In this document: in pieces, positions 39,330 to 47,905 of the stretch
Position numbering within the stretch: the first letter of the stretch is position 1
Layout: each line of letters begins with the position of its first letter
DNA from: Planctomonas sp. JC2975
Lineage (GTDB): Bacteria > Actinomycetota > Actinomycetes > Actinomycetales > Microbacteriaceae
Direction: 5' to 3'
NCBI RefSeq assembly: GCF_012985205.1
Contig: NZ_JABEKS010000001.1
Coordinates: 1,550,001-1,614,000, forward strand
DNA length: 64,000 bases
The notes under the pieces: model-generated
Told to the model about the DNA's origin: nothing
Database searches by the model: none
The model's input: only the letters and a program-made list of their open reading frames with translations
Translations under genes and position numbers: made by a program

Positions 39330-40322
39330 ATGGACATGACCGCCACCGGATTCACCTTCGGCATCTACCCGCTGCGCGTGGCCGGCACTCCGTTCGGTGT
39401 CGCTGACGGCCCCGCAGACGACTACGCGCGCATCCGTTCGGCGCTCTCGGATCTGGCCGGAGTCAGTTCGCTCACTCCGCGCACCTACCTGATCTACACG
39501 CCCAGCTGGGAAGAACGCATGCTCGACAATGCCGAGGTCTACGCCGACAACGGCCTGCTCGGTGACGTCGTCATCGGCTGCGGCGACTGGACCGATGCCG
39601 TCGAGCAGGAGCTCGAGTTGGAACGCTGGGTCGACTTCGTCCGCACGATCGTTCGCCGGCACGGCGAACGACTCAGTTCCGTGCAGATCACGAACGAGCC
39701 GAACCTCTCCTTCATGGAGGGCTCAAAGGCGTACATCTACGACGCACTCGTCCGAGGCGTGGTCGCCGCGAAGCACGAAGTCACCAAGCTCGGCCTGAGC
39801 GCCCAGGTCGGCTTCGGATCGGTTCCGGACAGCCAGGTCGCGGTGCCCGGATACTGGGACACCCTCCAGAACGCGGCCCGCCCGGAGTTCCTCGCGGCCG
39901 TCGACTTCGTCGGACACAACTTCTATGTCGATGTGTTCGAAGACGGGCCCGTTGCGTTGCAGGAGATCCCGGAAACCGTCGAGGGCATCCTCTCCGCGCT
40001 GCGCACGCATCTGACCGGTCTGGGTCTGCCTTCGTCGGTCGCGATCAGGGTCACCGAGAACGGGTGGCCGACCGGCACCAATCAGTATTCGGGTCGCGTT
40101 CGATCGCCGGAAGAGCAGGCCACCGTCTTGGAGGCCGTCATCCGCACCGTCTACGACCTGCGAGTCGAGTACAACGTCTCCCGGTACGTGCTGTTCGGCT
40201 TGCGCGACGCCGACAGCGGCGAGAGCGACATCTTCCATCAGTACGGCATCGTCCGCGATGACTACACCCCGAAGCCCGCGTTCACGACGTACCAGAGACT
40301 CATCCAGCAACTCAGCGACTGA
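39330..40322 (+). CDS. Clan GH-A-like glycoside hydrolase
   Basis: 330-residue TIM-barrel protein without a signal peptide. The probable acid/base Glu lies in SVQITNEPNLSFMEG (NEP at the end of strand 4) and the nucleophile Glu in VAIRVTENGWPTGTNQ (strand 7), the clan A pattern. FGLRDADSG near the end is the strand-8 loop. I cannot assign a GH family. The absence of a signal peptide suggests an intracellular substrate or no hydrolytic role outside. It starts 116 bp downstream of tRNA-Lys. Confidence 0.8.
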   Translation: MDMTATGFTFGIYPLRVAGTPFGVADGPADDYARIRSALSDLAGVSSLTPRTYLIYTPSWEERMLDNAEVYADNGLLGDVVIGCGDWTDAVEQELELERWVDFVRTIVRRHGERLSSVQITNEPNLSFMEGSKAYIYDALVRGVVAAKHEVTKLGLSAQVGFGSVPDSQVAVPGYWDTLQNAARPEFLAAVDFVGHNFYVDVFEDGPVALQEIPETVEGILSALRTHLTGLGLPSSVAIRVTENGWPTGTNQYSGRVRSPEEQATVLEAVIRTVYDLRVEYNVSRYVLFGLRDADSGESDIFHQYGIVRDDYTPKPAFTTYQRLIQQLSD

Positions 40323-40544
40323 TCGCGCTCGGAGTCGATGCGCGGCCACGGCATCGCTCACTTCTGCTGGAACGAATACTCCCTGGTCACAGAGAAACCT
40401 GCGCACGCTCGACCTGATATTTGGGCCCGGGTAAGAATCAGCGCTGCGACTTCACGTATCAGTGAGGTCGTACGCCGAGACGCCGACTCGCTCCGCTTGA
40501 GCCCCAACGACGCTGCCTGCCGAGGGATCGGCTTCCGGTCAGGT

Positions 40545-41090
40545 TTACCAGTCAGCGCTCGGCCGGTTCCCGCCCAGGCGGGCGAGGAACTCCGCACACC
40601 ATGCACGATCCCCGCGGAGTCCGTGCGCGTTGAGGCGGAAGATCTCGGCGACGTGCGAGGGTGCTAGGAAAGCGGATCGTTCGAGCATCTCGTCCTGGAG
40701 GGAAAGCGCGACGTCGATCGCCTCGATGCGGGCAGACAGCCCGGCCAGGAGCTCGGCGGCAGGCAGGGTAGGCGTGAAGTGCAGCAGCGGAACCAGACTC
40801 AACGGACGCACCTCTCGTTCGTGCAGGAGGTCGAGCAGCAGACGATGAAGTTCTTCCTGACCGGCGGTCGTGCACCGATACTCAGTCGCTCGGCCCGAAG
40901 CCGGCGCGACGGGTTCGATCAGCTCCTCGCTGTTCAGCGTCTTCAGCTGCTGATAGATCGAGGGCGGCGCGATGCTCGCCCAGCGCTGCACCGCCCACTC
41001 GTTGAAAGTCTTCTCGATCCCGTAGCCGCCGATCGGCCCTCGATAGGCGACCACGCCGAGCACCATCAGCCTCGTGGTCGACCTCGACAT
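40545..41090 (-). CDS. PadR family transcriptional regulator (long form)
   Basis: 181 residues. The winged helix is TTRLMVLGVVAYRGPIGGYGIEKTF with the recognition part IAPPSIYQQLKTLNSEELIEPV; the C-terminal helical domain is of the PadR_C/Vir_act_alpha type. Divergent from a membrane-linked methyltransferase, which it probably represses through the 51-bp AT-richer gap. Nothing firm is seen in the 222 bp at its 3' side (40323-40544). Confidence 0.9.
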   Translation of the reverse strand: MSRSTTRLMVLGVVAYRGPIGGYGIEKTFNEWAVQRWASIAPPSIYQQLKTLNSEELIEPVAPASGRATEYRCTTAGQEELHRLLLDLLHEREVRPLSLVPLLHFTPTLPAAELLAGLSARIEAIDVALSLQDEMLERSAFLAPSHVAEIFRLNAHGLRGDRAWCAEFLARLGGNRPSADW

Positions 41091-41108
41091 CCCGCCCCAC
41101 CCATCACT

Positions 41109-41125
41109 AGAGTTACTACAACTTT
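41109..41125. promoter_or_regulatory. Candidate PadR operator between divergent genes
   Basis: AGTT-ACTAC-AACT (41111-41123), extendable to AGAGTT/AACTTT with one mismatch, inside an unusually AT-rich stretch (CTTTAATAATAAGG). It sits 19 bp from each of the two start regions. Confidence 0.5.
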
Positions 41126-41141
41126 AATAATAAGGATGATT

Positions 41142-41900
41142 ATGGCACACAGGCGGCTCGCGGGCTCATACGGAGTGGACGCACCGTGGGTTCCGTGGAT
41201 GTGGGTCGCATACGCCGTCGTTTACGGCGCACTGGCTGTCCTGTCACTGACGCTCTGGCATGCATGGTGGTGGGTCAGCGCCCTTCTCTGCGTCGCGACG
41301 ATCGTCTCGGTGCTCGGCGCGGCGCTGTTCTGGTACGCGTCGCTCCGCGGCAAGTTCGTGCTCTGGGCCGGGCTTCTCGATTCCGTCCGACTTCCGCAGA
41401 ACGGCGCGGCACTCGATCTCGGCTGCGGACACGGCATGGTCGCGATCATGACCGCACGTCGCTCGCCGAGCCTGAGTGTCACGGGCATCGACTTGTGGCG
41501 CTCCGTCGACCAGTCCGGCAACGATCCCCTGGCGGCAGCGGCCAACGCCGAACTCAACGACGTCGCCGACCGAATCCGCTTCGACACCGGAGACATGACC
41601 CGACTGCCGTACCAGGACGGGACCTTCCGGCTCGTCACAGCGAGCCTGGCGATCCACAACATCAACACCCGAGACGGACGCCGAACCGCGATCCACGAGG
41701 CGGTCCGCGTGCTCGCCCCCGGTGGGACCATCCTCATCGCCGACATCCGACGCACGGATGAGTACGCGACGGAGCTGCGCTCGGCGGGACTCGAGACCCG
41801 AACTCGCCCACTCGGCTGGCCAGGATGGTGGAGCGGGCCGTGGATGCCCACCACCGCCGTCATCGCGACGACCCGCGTGGGCTCAGGTCGAGACGAGTGA
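41142..41900 (+). CDS. Membrane-anchored class I methyltransferase
   Basis: 252 residues. Two N-terminal membrane helices (VPWMWVAYAVVYGALAVLSLTLW and WWWVSALLCVATIVSVLGAALFWY) are followed by a methyltransferase_11 domain: motif I ALDLGCGHGMVAIMTA, acidic GIDLWRS, motif II TGDMTRLPYQDGTFRLVTASL, motif III RVLAPGGTILIADIRR. ATG 41142 has AAGG 7 bases upstream; an ATG two codons earlier is possible. Substrate unknown, but membrane anchoring suggests a lipid or quinone-like molecule. Probably controlled by the divergent PadR. Confidence 0.87.
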   Translation: MAHRRLAGSYGVDAPWVPWMWVAYAVVYGALAVLSLTLWHAWWWVSALLCVATIVSVLGAALFWYASLRGKFVLWAGLLDSVRLPQNGAALDLGCGHGMVAIMTARRSPSLSVTGIDLWRSVDQSGNDPLAAAANAELNDVADRIRFDTGDMTRLPYQDGTFRLVTASLAIHNINTRDGRRTAIHEAVRVLAPGGTILIADIRRTDEYATELRSAGLETRTRPLGWPGWWSGPWMPTTAVIATTRVGSGRDE

Positions 41901-42060
41901 GCCCGCTCGTCCGGGCCAGGGTGCATCGCGTCTCCCCATCCCGCGCGCGCTCGCGTCACCCATCCCGGGTGGATAGTCGGTCGGGTGGAGGGATCTCGCA
42001 GATGCCTCACCAGGATGGGTAAGAGTGGCTTGATCGCGTAGCCGTCAAATGGGGGACTTC

Positions 42061-43602
42061 ATGCCGAATGGGAAGCCGAACATCCTGGTGATCTGGGGCG
42101 ATGACATCGGAATCACGAATCTGAGCTGTTACAGCGACGGACTCATGGGATACCGCACGCCCAACATCGACCGCATCGCCGACGAGGGTATGCGCTTCAC
42201 CGACTCGTACGGGGAGCAGAGCTGCACGGCCGGGCGCTCGTCGTTCATCACGGGTCAGAGCGTTTTCCGCACCGGTCTGAGCAAGGTGGGTGTGCCGGGG
42301 GCGGACCTTGGCCTGAGTGCAGAGGATCCGACCATCGCTGAGCTGCTCAAGCCGCACGGATACGCGACGGGTCAGTTCGGCAAGAACCACCTGGGCGACA
42401 AGAACGAGTTCCTGCCCACGGTGCACGGCTTCGACGAGTTCTACGGCAACCTCTACCACCTCAACGCCGAGGAGGAGCCCGAGTACCCCAATTGGCCATC
42501 GCAGGAGGAGTTCCCGGGCTTCAACGAACGAGCGCGCCCGCGTGGCGTCATCCACTCGTGGGCCACCGACGACGACGATGACACGGTCGAGGGCCGTTAC
42601 GGACGTCGCGGCAAGCAGCGCATCGAGGACACCGGGCCGCTGACCAGGAAGCGCATGGAGACGGTGGATGAGGACTTCGCCGACGCCGCGATGGACTTCA
42701 TCGGCCGCGCCCACGACTCCGACACCCCGTTCTTCGTGTGGATGAACACCACGCACATGCACTTCCGAACCCACCCGAAACCCGAGAGCGTCGGGCAGTC
42801 GGGTCGGTGGCAGTCCGAATACCACGACGTCATGATCGACCACGACAAGGTCGTCGGCACCCTGCTCGATCAGCTCGACGAGCTCGGCATCGCCGACGAC
42901 ACGATCGTCATCTACTCGACCGACAACGGACCGCACATGAACACGTGGCCGGACGGCGGCATGACACCGTTCCGCAGCGAGAAGAACACCAACTGGGAGG
43001 GCGCATTCCGTGTGCCCCAGCTGATCCGCTGGCCGGGACACATCGAGGCGGGAGTGGTCTCCAACGAGATCATCCAGCACCATGACTGGCTGCCGACATT
43101 CCTGTCAGCGGTCGGCGACCACGAGACGGTCGACGCCCTGAAGAAGGGGCTCGAGGTCGGCGACTCCACGTTCAAGGTGCATATCGACGGCTACGACATG
43201 CTGCCTTACCTGACCGGTGAGGTGGAGAAGAGCCCGCGGCCGGGCCTGGTGTACTTCTCGGACGACGGCGACGTCCTGGCCTTGCGCTTCGACAACTGGA
43301 AGGTCGTGTTCATGGAGCAGCGCGTCCAGGGCACGCTGCAGATCTGGGCAGAGCCGTTCGTGCCGCTGCGAGTCCCCAAGCTGTTCAATCTGCGCACGGA
43401 CCCGTTCGAGCGCGCGGACGTCACGTCGAACACGTACTACGAGTGGCTCTTCGAGAACGACTACCTGATCTTCGCGGCAACCGCGATCATCTCGCAGTTC
43501 CTCGCCACCTTCGAGGAATTCCCGCCGCGGCAGAAGGCGGCGACGTTCAGCATCGACCAGGCAGTGGAGAAGCTGCAGGCGTTCCTGGGCGGCGCAGACT
43601 GA
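42061..43602 (+). CDS. Type I sulfatase (arylsulfatase-like), no signal peptide
   Basis: 513-residue alkaline-phosphatase-fold sulfatase. Metal-binding start NILVIWGDDIG (Asp 14-15) and the formylglycine motif SCTAGRSSFITGQ (Cys 55, Arg 59): the proline of the usual CxPxR is replaced by alanine (CTAGR), which FGE is known to accept. The second metal site is IVIYSTDNGPHMNTW, with catalytic Lys/His in GKNHLGD and TTHMHF. ATG 42061 follows GGGGGAC; an ATG four codons earlier lacks a ribosome-binding site. No secretion signal, so it is presumably cytoplasmic. The next gene encodes the enzyme that would convert Cys 55 to formylglycine. Confidence 0.94.
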   Translation: MPNGKPNILVIWGDDIGITNLSCYSDGLMGYRTPNIDRIADEGMRFTDSYGEQSCTAGRSSFITGQSVFRTGLSKVGVPGADLGLSAEDPTIAELLKPHGYATGQFGKNHLGDKNEFLPTVHGFDEFYGNLYHLNAEEEPEYPNWPSQEEFPGFNERARPRGVIHSWATDDDDDTVEGRYGRRGKQRIEDTGPLTRKRMETVDEDFADAAMDFIGRAHDSDTPFFVWMNTTHMHFRTHPKPESVGQSGRWQSEYHDVMIDHDKVVGTLLDQLDELGIADDTIVIYSTDNGPHMNTWPDGGMTPFRSEKNTNWEGAFRVPQLIRWPGHIEAGVVSNEIIQHHDWLPTFLSAVGDHETVDALKKGLEVGDSTFKVHIDGYDMLPYLTGEVEKSPRPGLVYFSDDGDVLALRFDNWKVVFMEQRVQGTLQIWAEPFVPLRVPKLFNLRTDPFERADVTSNTYYEWLFENDYLIFAATAIISQFLATFEEFPPRQKAATFSIDQAVEKLQAFLGGAD

Positions 43603-43613
43603 GCGGCGTCGCG

Positions 43614-44525
43614 GTGGGGGCCGCCTCGCTCAGCGAGCTGACCGCGATCGCGGGCGGCGAGTTCGTCATGGGCTCGGACGCACACTATTCGGAGGAGGCA
43701 CCCGCGCACCGTGTGTGTGTCGAGGGCTTCTCGATCGCCCCGACGACGGTGACCAACCGGGAGTTCGCAGCGTTCGTCCGCGCCACGAGGTACCGCACGG
43801 TCGCTGAGCGAGCGCTCGATCCCGCGGACTTCCCGGGCGCGCCCGCGGAGAACCTGGTGCCCGGGTCGATGGTGTTCACGGGCACGCCAGGGCCGGTGGA
43901 TCTGCGCCACCTGAGCCAGTGGTGGGCGTGGACTCCGGGAGCGAACTGGCGTCGGCCGTTCGGGCCCGGTACCTCGATCGGAGACCGGCCAGACCACCCC
44001 GTCGTCCACGTGGCGTACGAGGACGCCGAGGCATACGCGGAGTGGGCCGGGGCTCGTCTGCCGACCGAGGCGGAGTGGGAGTTCGCCAGTCGTGGCGGAC
44101 ACGAGGGCACCCGCTTCACCTGGGGCGACGAGCCGGAAGCGCAGGACGAGCGACTCGCGAACTACTGGCACGGCGAGTTCCCATGGCGGGCGCGCCGCGG
44201 CTACGGCTCGACCACGCCCGTCGGCTCATTCCCGGCCAACGGGTACGGGCTCTTCGACATGGCCGGCAACGTCTGGGAGTGGACGTCCGACTGGTATTCG
44301 GATCACGATGCCGGCGATTCGTGCTGCGTACCGAGCAACCCGAGAGGCGGCGACCGGGATGGCAGCGTCGATGCCGCACAGCCGTTCTCGGTGCCGCGAC
44401 GGGTGGTCAAGGGCGGATCGTTCCTGTGCGCCGACAGCTACTGCCAGCGCTACCGGCCGGCGGCACGCCGCGCACAGATGATCGACACGGGGATGAGCCA
44501 CATCGGCTTCCGGATCGCCCGCTAG
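43614..44525 (+). CDS. Formylglycine-generating enzyme (sulfatase maturase, SUMF1 family)
   Basis: 303 residues. It starts at GTG 43614, 11 bp after the sulfatase stop. The FGE fold shows GGEFVMGSDAHYSEEAPAH, PVVHVAYEDAEAYAEWAG, LPTEAEWEFASRGG, GLFDMAGNVWEWTSDWYS and the C-terminal VVKGGSFLCADSYCQRYRPAAR. The CxxxxC pair matches the two copper-binding active-site cysteines of aerobic FGE, so this is a catalytically competent, oxygen-dependent maturase rather than one of the many SUMF1-domain proteins lacking the pair. No signal peptide, consistent with acting on the cytoplasmic sulfatase next door. Confidence 0.93.
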   Translation: MGAASLSELTAIAGGEFVMGSDAHYSEEAPAHRVCVEGFSIAPTTVTNREFAAFVRATRYRTVAERALDPADFPGAPAENLVPGSMVFTGTPGPVDLRHLSQWWAWTPGANWRRPFGPGTSIGDRPDHPVVHVAYEDAEAYAEWAGARLPTEAEWEFASRGGHEGTRFTWGDEPEAQDERLANYWHGEFPWRARRGYGSTTPVGSFPANGYGLFDMAGNVWEWTSDWYSDHDAGDSCCVPSNPRGGDRDGSVDAAQPFSVPRRVVKGGSFLCADSYCQRYRPAARRAQMIDTGMSHIGFRIAR

Positions 44526-44559
44526 GGCGGCCGAGGAATGCGTCGCCTCTTCGACCGCG

Positions 44560-45324
44560 ATGGGCGCGCTCTGGATGCGCTTGCCGAACAGGCTCGCCGT
44601 GTGGGGTCATCTGCTTGTCGTCGCCCTCCTGATGTGCGTGGTTCCGTTCCTGCTCTTCGCGTGGGCCGAGCAGCACATCTCCTCGGGTCTGGCCAGTATT
44701 TTCAACGCCACGACGCCGTTGATGACGACGATCGCAACAGTGGTCATCCTGAGGAGCGAGCGACCGACGTTGGGCCGGACCCTCGGAGTGCTGTTGGGGT
44801 TCGCAGGCATCCTGGTCCTGGCCGTTCCGTCGGCCGGGTTCGGTGATGCGGACGTTCCAGCCCAACTCGCATGTCTTGCATCAACGGCCTGTTACGGGAT
44901 GGCGTTCACTGACCTGCGCCGCTTCGTCGCTCCACTGGGCTTGCCTGCGCTGAGCACGGCCTGCGTCCAAGTGGGCCTTGCCGCGGCCGTCCTGGTCGTG
45001 TTCACGCCGTTCGCCGGCGGCCCCGTCCACCGGGTCGACCCTGGCGCCGTCATCAGCGTTCTCGCCCTCGGCGCCGTGGGAACCGGACTCGCCTACGTGT
45101 GGAACACGAACATCGTCGCTGCATGGGGTGCGACGAACGCATCCACGGTCACCTACCTCACGCCGGTCGTCGGCGTCACGCTGGGAGCGGTGATCCTCGG
45201 CGAAAAGCTGTCGTGGACGGAACCGGTGGGCACAGCGTTGATCCTCATCGGAATCGTCATCGCCCAGGGCCGGCTGCGCATCCCCCGCAAGCAGCCCACT
45301 CCGACCGCGACGCAGTCCGATTGA
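44560..45324 (+). CDS. EamA/DMT-type transporter, shortened at the N-terminus
   Basis: 254 residues. Full DMT exporters have about 300 residues and ten helices in two EamA repeats; here the first repeat starts at LAVWGHLLVVALLMCVVPFLLFAWAEQHI, so roughly the first two helices are missing. The second repeat is complete (TACYGMAFTDL to PVGTALILIGIVIAQG). The frame stays open upstream to beyond the FGE stop (AAEECVASSTA...) but without membrane sequence. It begins 34 bp after the FGE gene. Either a deletion derivative left by the insertion of the sulfatase/FGE genes, or an aberrant but expressed variant. Confidence 0.78.
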   Translation: MGALWMRLPNRLAVWGHLLVVALLMCVVPFLLFAWAEQHISSGLASIFNATTPLMTTIATVVILRSERPTLGRTLGVLLGFAGILVLAVPSAGFGDADVPAQLACLASTACYGMAFTDLRRFVAPLGLPALSTACVQVGLAAAVLVVFTPFAGGPVHRVDPGAVISVLALGAVGTGLAYVWNTNIVAAWGATNASTVTYLTPVVGVTLGAVILGEKLSWTEPVGTALILIGIVIAQGRLRIPRKQPTPTATQSD

Positions 45325-45553
45325 GTTCAAACCCTGCGCAGGGCTCCGATCGGTCGCCTGCGGAGGTCCAGCGCATCCCCTACCAACCGCATCAGGACGA
45401 CCCCCGGCGGTATCCCTCTGCGGGCTTGCGGGTCGCGTGTTGTCCGGATCAGCGTTGAACGAGTTCGGGAGCCGGGTCCATGTGAGGTTCACTCGACGCG
45501 TGCGCCCGAGCAACGAGCCGGGAATGATAGGTATCGACCCGATGTTCATAATC

Positions 45554-45567
45554 TATGCAAACGCATA
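45554..45567. promoter_or_regulatory. Palindrome TATGC-AAAC-GCATA upstream of the LLM gene
   Basis: Perfect 5-bp arms with a 4-bp centre, next to a -10-like CATAAT (45548-45553), 63 bp before the ATG. Possible repressor site. Elsewhere in 45325-45629 (305 bp) I see no gene. Confidence 0.45.
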
Positions 45568-45629
45568 CAACTGCAGAGCATCCAACAGCAAAGCGAACCG
45601 ATCCGGTTCTCCGACAGGGGGTCATCCCA

Positions 45630-46850
45630 ATGCAATTCGGCATCTTCTCGGTCAGCGACATCACGCGCGATCCGGTCACCGGGGTGACGCCAAGCGAGGC
45701 AGAGCGCATCGACGCCGAGGTGCGGATGGCCGTCAAGGCCGAAGAGGTCGGCCTTGACGTCTTCGCCATAGGCGAGCACCACAATCCGCCGTTCTTCTCG
45801 TCCTCGCCGACGACCCTTCTCGCGCACATCGCAGCGCTCACGAAGCGCCTCGTGGTGACGACGTCGACCACGCTCATCACGACGAACGATCCGGTGCGCA
45901 TCGCCGAGGAGTACGCGATGCTGCAGCACCTGTCCAAGGGGCGAATGGACCTCATGCTCGGCCGCGGCAACACCGCGCCCGTGTACCCGTGGTTCGGCCA
46001 GGACATCCGCCAGGGCCTTCCCCTAGCGCTCGAGCACTACAACCTGCTGCACCGCCTGTGGCGTGAGGATGTCGTGGACTGGGAGGGCAATTTCCGCACG
46101 CCGCTCCAGGGCTTCACGTCCACGCCGCGTCCGCTCGACGACGTGCCGCCGTTCGTCTGGCACGGATCCATCCGAACGCCGGAGATCGCCGAACAGGCCG
46201 CGTACTACGGCGACGGATTCTTCGCCAACCACATCTTCTGGCCGAAGGAGCACACGCAGCGCATGGTGGAGTTCTACCGCCAGCGCTTCGAGCACTACGG
46301 CCACGGCACCGCGAAGCAGGCCATCGTCGGGCTCGGCGGACAGACGTACATCGCGAAGAACTCGCAGGACGCCAAGCGCGAGTTCCGGCCTTACTTCGAC
46401 GAGGCGCCCGTCTACGGCAACGGCCCGACCATGGAGCAGTTCACCGAGATGACCCCGCTCACGGTCGGCAGCCCGCAGGAGGTCATCGACAAGACCCTCG
46501 GGTTCCGCGACTACGTCGGCGACTACCAGCGCCAGCTGTTCCTCGTCGACCACGCAGGACTCCCGATCGAGAAGGTGCTCGACCAGATCGAACTGCTCGG
46601 CAGCGAGGTCGTGCCTGTGCTGCGCAAGGAGTTCGCATCGCTGCGCGACGCCGAGGTGCCTGACGCCCCGACCCACGCGAGCCTCGTCACGGCCAAGTAT
46701 GGAGACGCGGAGCCGCGCCAGCCCCGTCCGAACGCCAACCGCGGTGACAACGTGACCGGCGGATCCCCGTACCAGGACACGGACGCCGTCGCGGACGCCT
46801 CGCAGAGCGGCGCACCCTTCGGCGGCGACACCTTCGGAGAGGACGACTGA
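45630..46850 (+). CDS. LLM-class (luciferase-like) flavin-dependent monooxygenase
   Basis: 406 residues. The luciferase-like barrel starts QFGIFSVSDIT and has DVFAIGEHHNPPFFSSSPTTLLAHIAALTKRL, then LMLGRGNTAPVYPWFGQD, the usual flavin-contact loop, and GDGFFANHIFWP. The C-terminus adds about 60 low-complexity residues (GDAEPRQPRPNANRGDNVTGGSPYQ onward). ATG 45630 follows AGGGGG. One base separates its stop from the start of an FMN reductase, the usual two-component pairing where the reductase supplies reduced flavin. Substrate unknown. Confidence 0.93.
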   Translation: MQFGIFSVSDITRDPVTGVTPSEAERIDAEVRMAVKAEEVGLDVFAIGEHHNPPFFSSSPTTLLAHIAALTKRLVVTTSTTLITTNDPVRIAEEYAMLQHLSKGRMDLMLGRGNTAPVYPWFGQDIRQGLPLALEHYNLLHRLWREDVVDWEGNFRTPLQGFTSTPRPLDDVPPFVWHGSIRTPEIAEQAAYYGDGFFANHIFWPKEHTQRMVEFYRQRFEHYGHGTAKQAIVGLGGQTYIAKNSQDAKREFRPYFDEAPVYGNGPTMEQFTEMTPLTVGSPQEVIDKTLGFRDYVGDYQRQLFLVDHAGLPIEKVLDQIELLGSEVVPVLRKEFASLRDAEVPDAPTHASLVTAKYGDAEPRQPRPNANRGDNVTGGSPYQDTDAVADASQSGAPFGGDTFGEDD

Positions 46851-46851
46851 G

Positions 46852-47571
46852 GTGACGGAATCCGAGGGCTCGCGCACCTTCCGGGTGGCGGTCGTGAACG
46901 CGGGGATCAGCGATCCGTCGTCCACGAAGCTGCTCGGCGACCGCATCGCGCAGGCCGTGCGAGAGATCGCAGTGCGGCGCGGTCACGTCGTCGAGATCAC
47001 CACCATCGATCTGCGGGATGTGCTGCCTGAGCTGGCGGGGGCACTGGCATCCGGTCTGCTCGGTCCACGGTTCACCGCTGCCGTGAACGCGCTGCACGAG
47101 GCGGACGGCGTGATCGCGAGCACGCCCGTGTACAAGGCCGGCCCGAGCGGGCTGTTCAGCTCGTTCTTCCAGGTGCTCGACAACGACCTGCTGATCGCCA
47201 AACCGGTCGCCCTGGCCGCGACCGCCGGCACGGCGCGGCACGCGCTCGTCGTCGACGAGCAGATGCGGTCGCTCTTCGCGTACCTGCGGGCGATGAGCGT
47301 GCCCACCTCCGTGTTCGCGTCGACCGAGGACTGGCAGGACAAGGCCCTCGGGTCGCGCGTCGACCGGGCCGCGTTCGAGCTTCTGCTGCTCATGGAGAGC
47401 GGCTTCGAGCGCGAGGTGCGCGGCTCCAGTTGGCGCAAGTACCAGCACGAATACGGCAGCGCCGGCGGCAACGAGCTGACGATCGACCTGGACAGCGACC
47501 TGATGCGCCTGGCGACCGGCGGGTCGCTCAAGCCGAAGAACTCGGTGATCGAGGGGATCGACGAGAGCTGA
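46852..47571 (+). CDS. NADPH-dependent FMN reductase, partner of the LLM oxidoreductase
   Basis: 239 residues, CE1759-like. Flavodoxin-type phosphate loop AVVNAGISDPSSTKLLGDRIA, then ADGVIASTPVYKAGPSGLFSSFFQVLD, the active-site region of NADPH:FMN reductases. GTG start directly after the LLM stop. The C-terminal about 40 residues are an extension of unknown role. Confidence 0.92.
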   Translation: MTESEGSRTFRVAVVNAGISDPSSTKLLGDRIAQAVREIAVRRGHVVEITTIDLRDVLPELAGALASGLLGPRFTAAVNALHEADGVIASTPVYKAGPSGLFSSFFQVLDNDLLIAKPVALAATAGTARHALVVDEQMRSLFAYLRAMSVPTSVFASTEDWQDKALGSRVDRAAFELLLLMESGFEREVRGSSWRKYQHEYGSAGGNELTIDLDSDLMRLATGGSLKPKNSVIEGIDES

Positions 47572-47574
47572 GAT

Positions 47575-47605
47575 CGGCGGGCTGCCGGCCGTCGCCGGCC
47601 CGCCG
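47575..47605 (+). terminator. GC-rich hairpin after the FMN reductase gene
   Basis: CGGCGGGC / GCCCGCCG with an inner GC-rich loop, 4 bp beyond the stop. It is followed by CCCCCTATTG with no clear T run. Confidence 0.5.
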
Positions 47606-47773
47606 CCGGTCCCCCTATTGCCGAACGGCCGGCATGCCGACGTCGCCTCCGGGACCTGACGCGGCAGGGGGACCGCTCGGCGGCGAGGACGCCATGAGGC
47701 GCCGATGGGGCCGGAGCGTGACCCTGACCGGATTCAGGTGAAATCGGGGGTGCGGCCGCACGTTCGACCTCGC

Positions 47774-47808
47774 TATGCTTGGCGCATCCCATTCAGAGAG
47801 CGCTCTCT
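47774..47808 (+). promoter_or_regulatory. GH1 promoter -10 box and 14-bp palindromic operator
   Basis: A -10-like TATGCT (47774-47779) is followed by a perfect palindrome AGAGAGCGCTCTCT (47795-47808). It has the shape of a LacI-family operator and would lie just downstream of the transcription start, 98 bp before the GTG. Sugar-responsive repression is inferred; no lacI gene is in the window. Confidence 0.65.
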
Positions 47809-47905
47809 TAGGCCTGTCTCCCCGCAGCTGCACCATCGACGCGATGCACTTCCGCGCCGTTTCCTGCTGGGCCTTCGCCTCGGGCGCCCGAGGCGAAGGC
47901 GGCTC

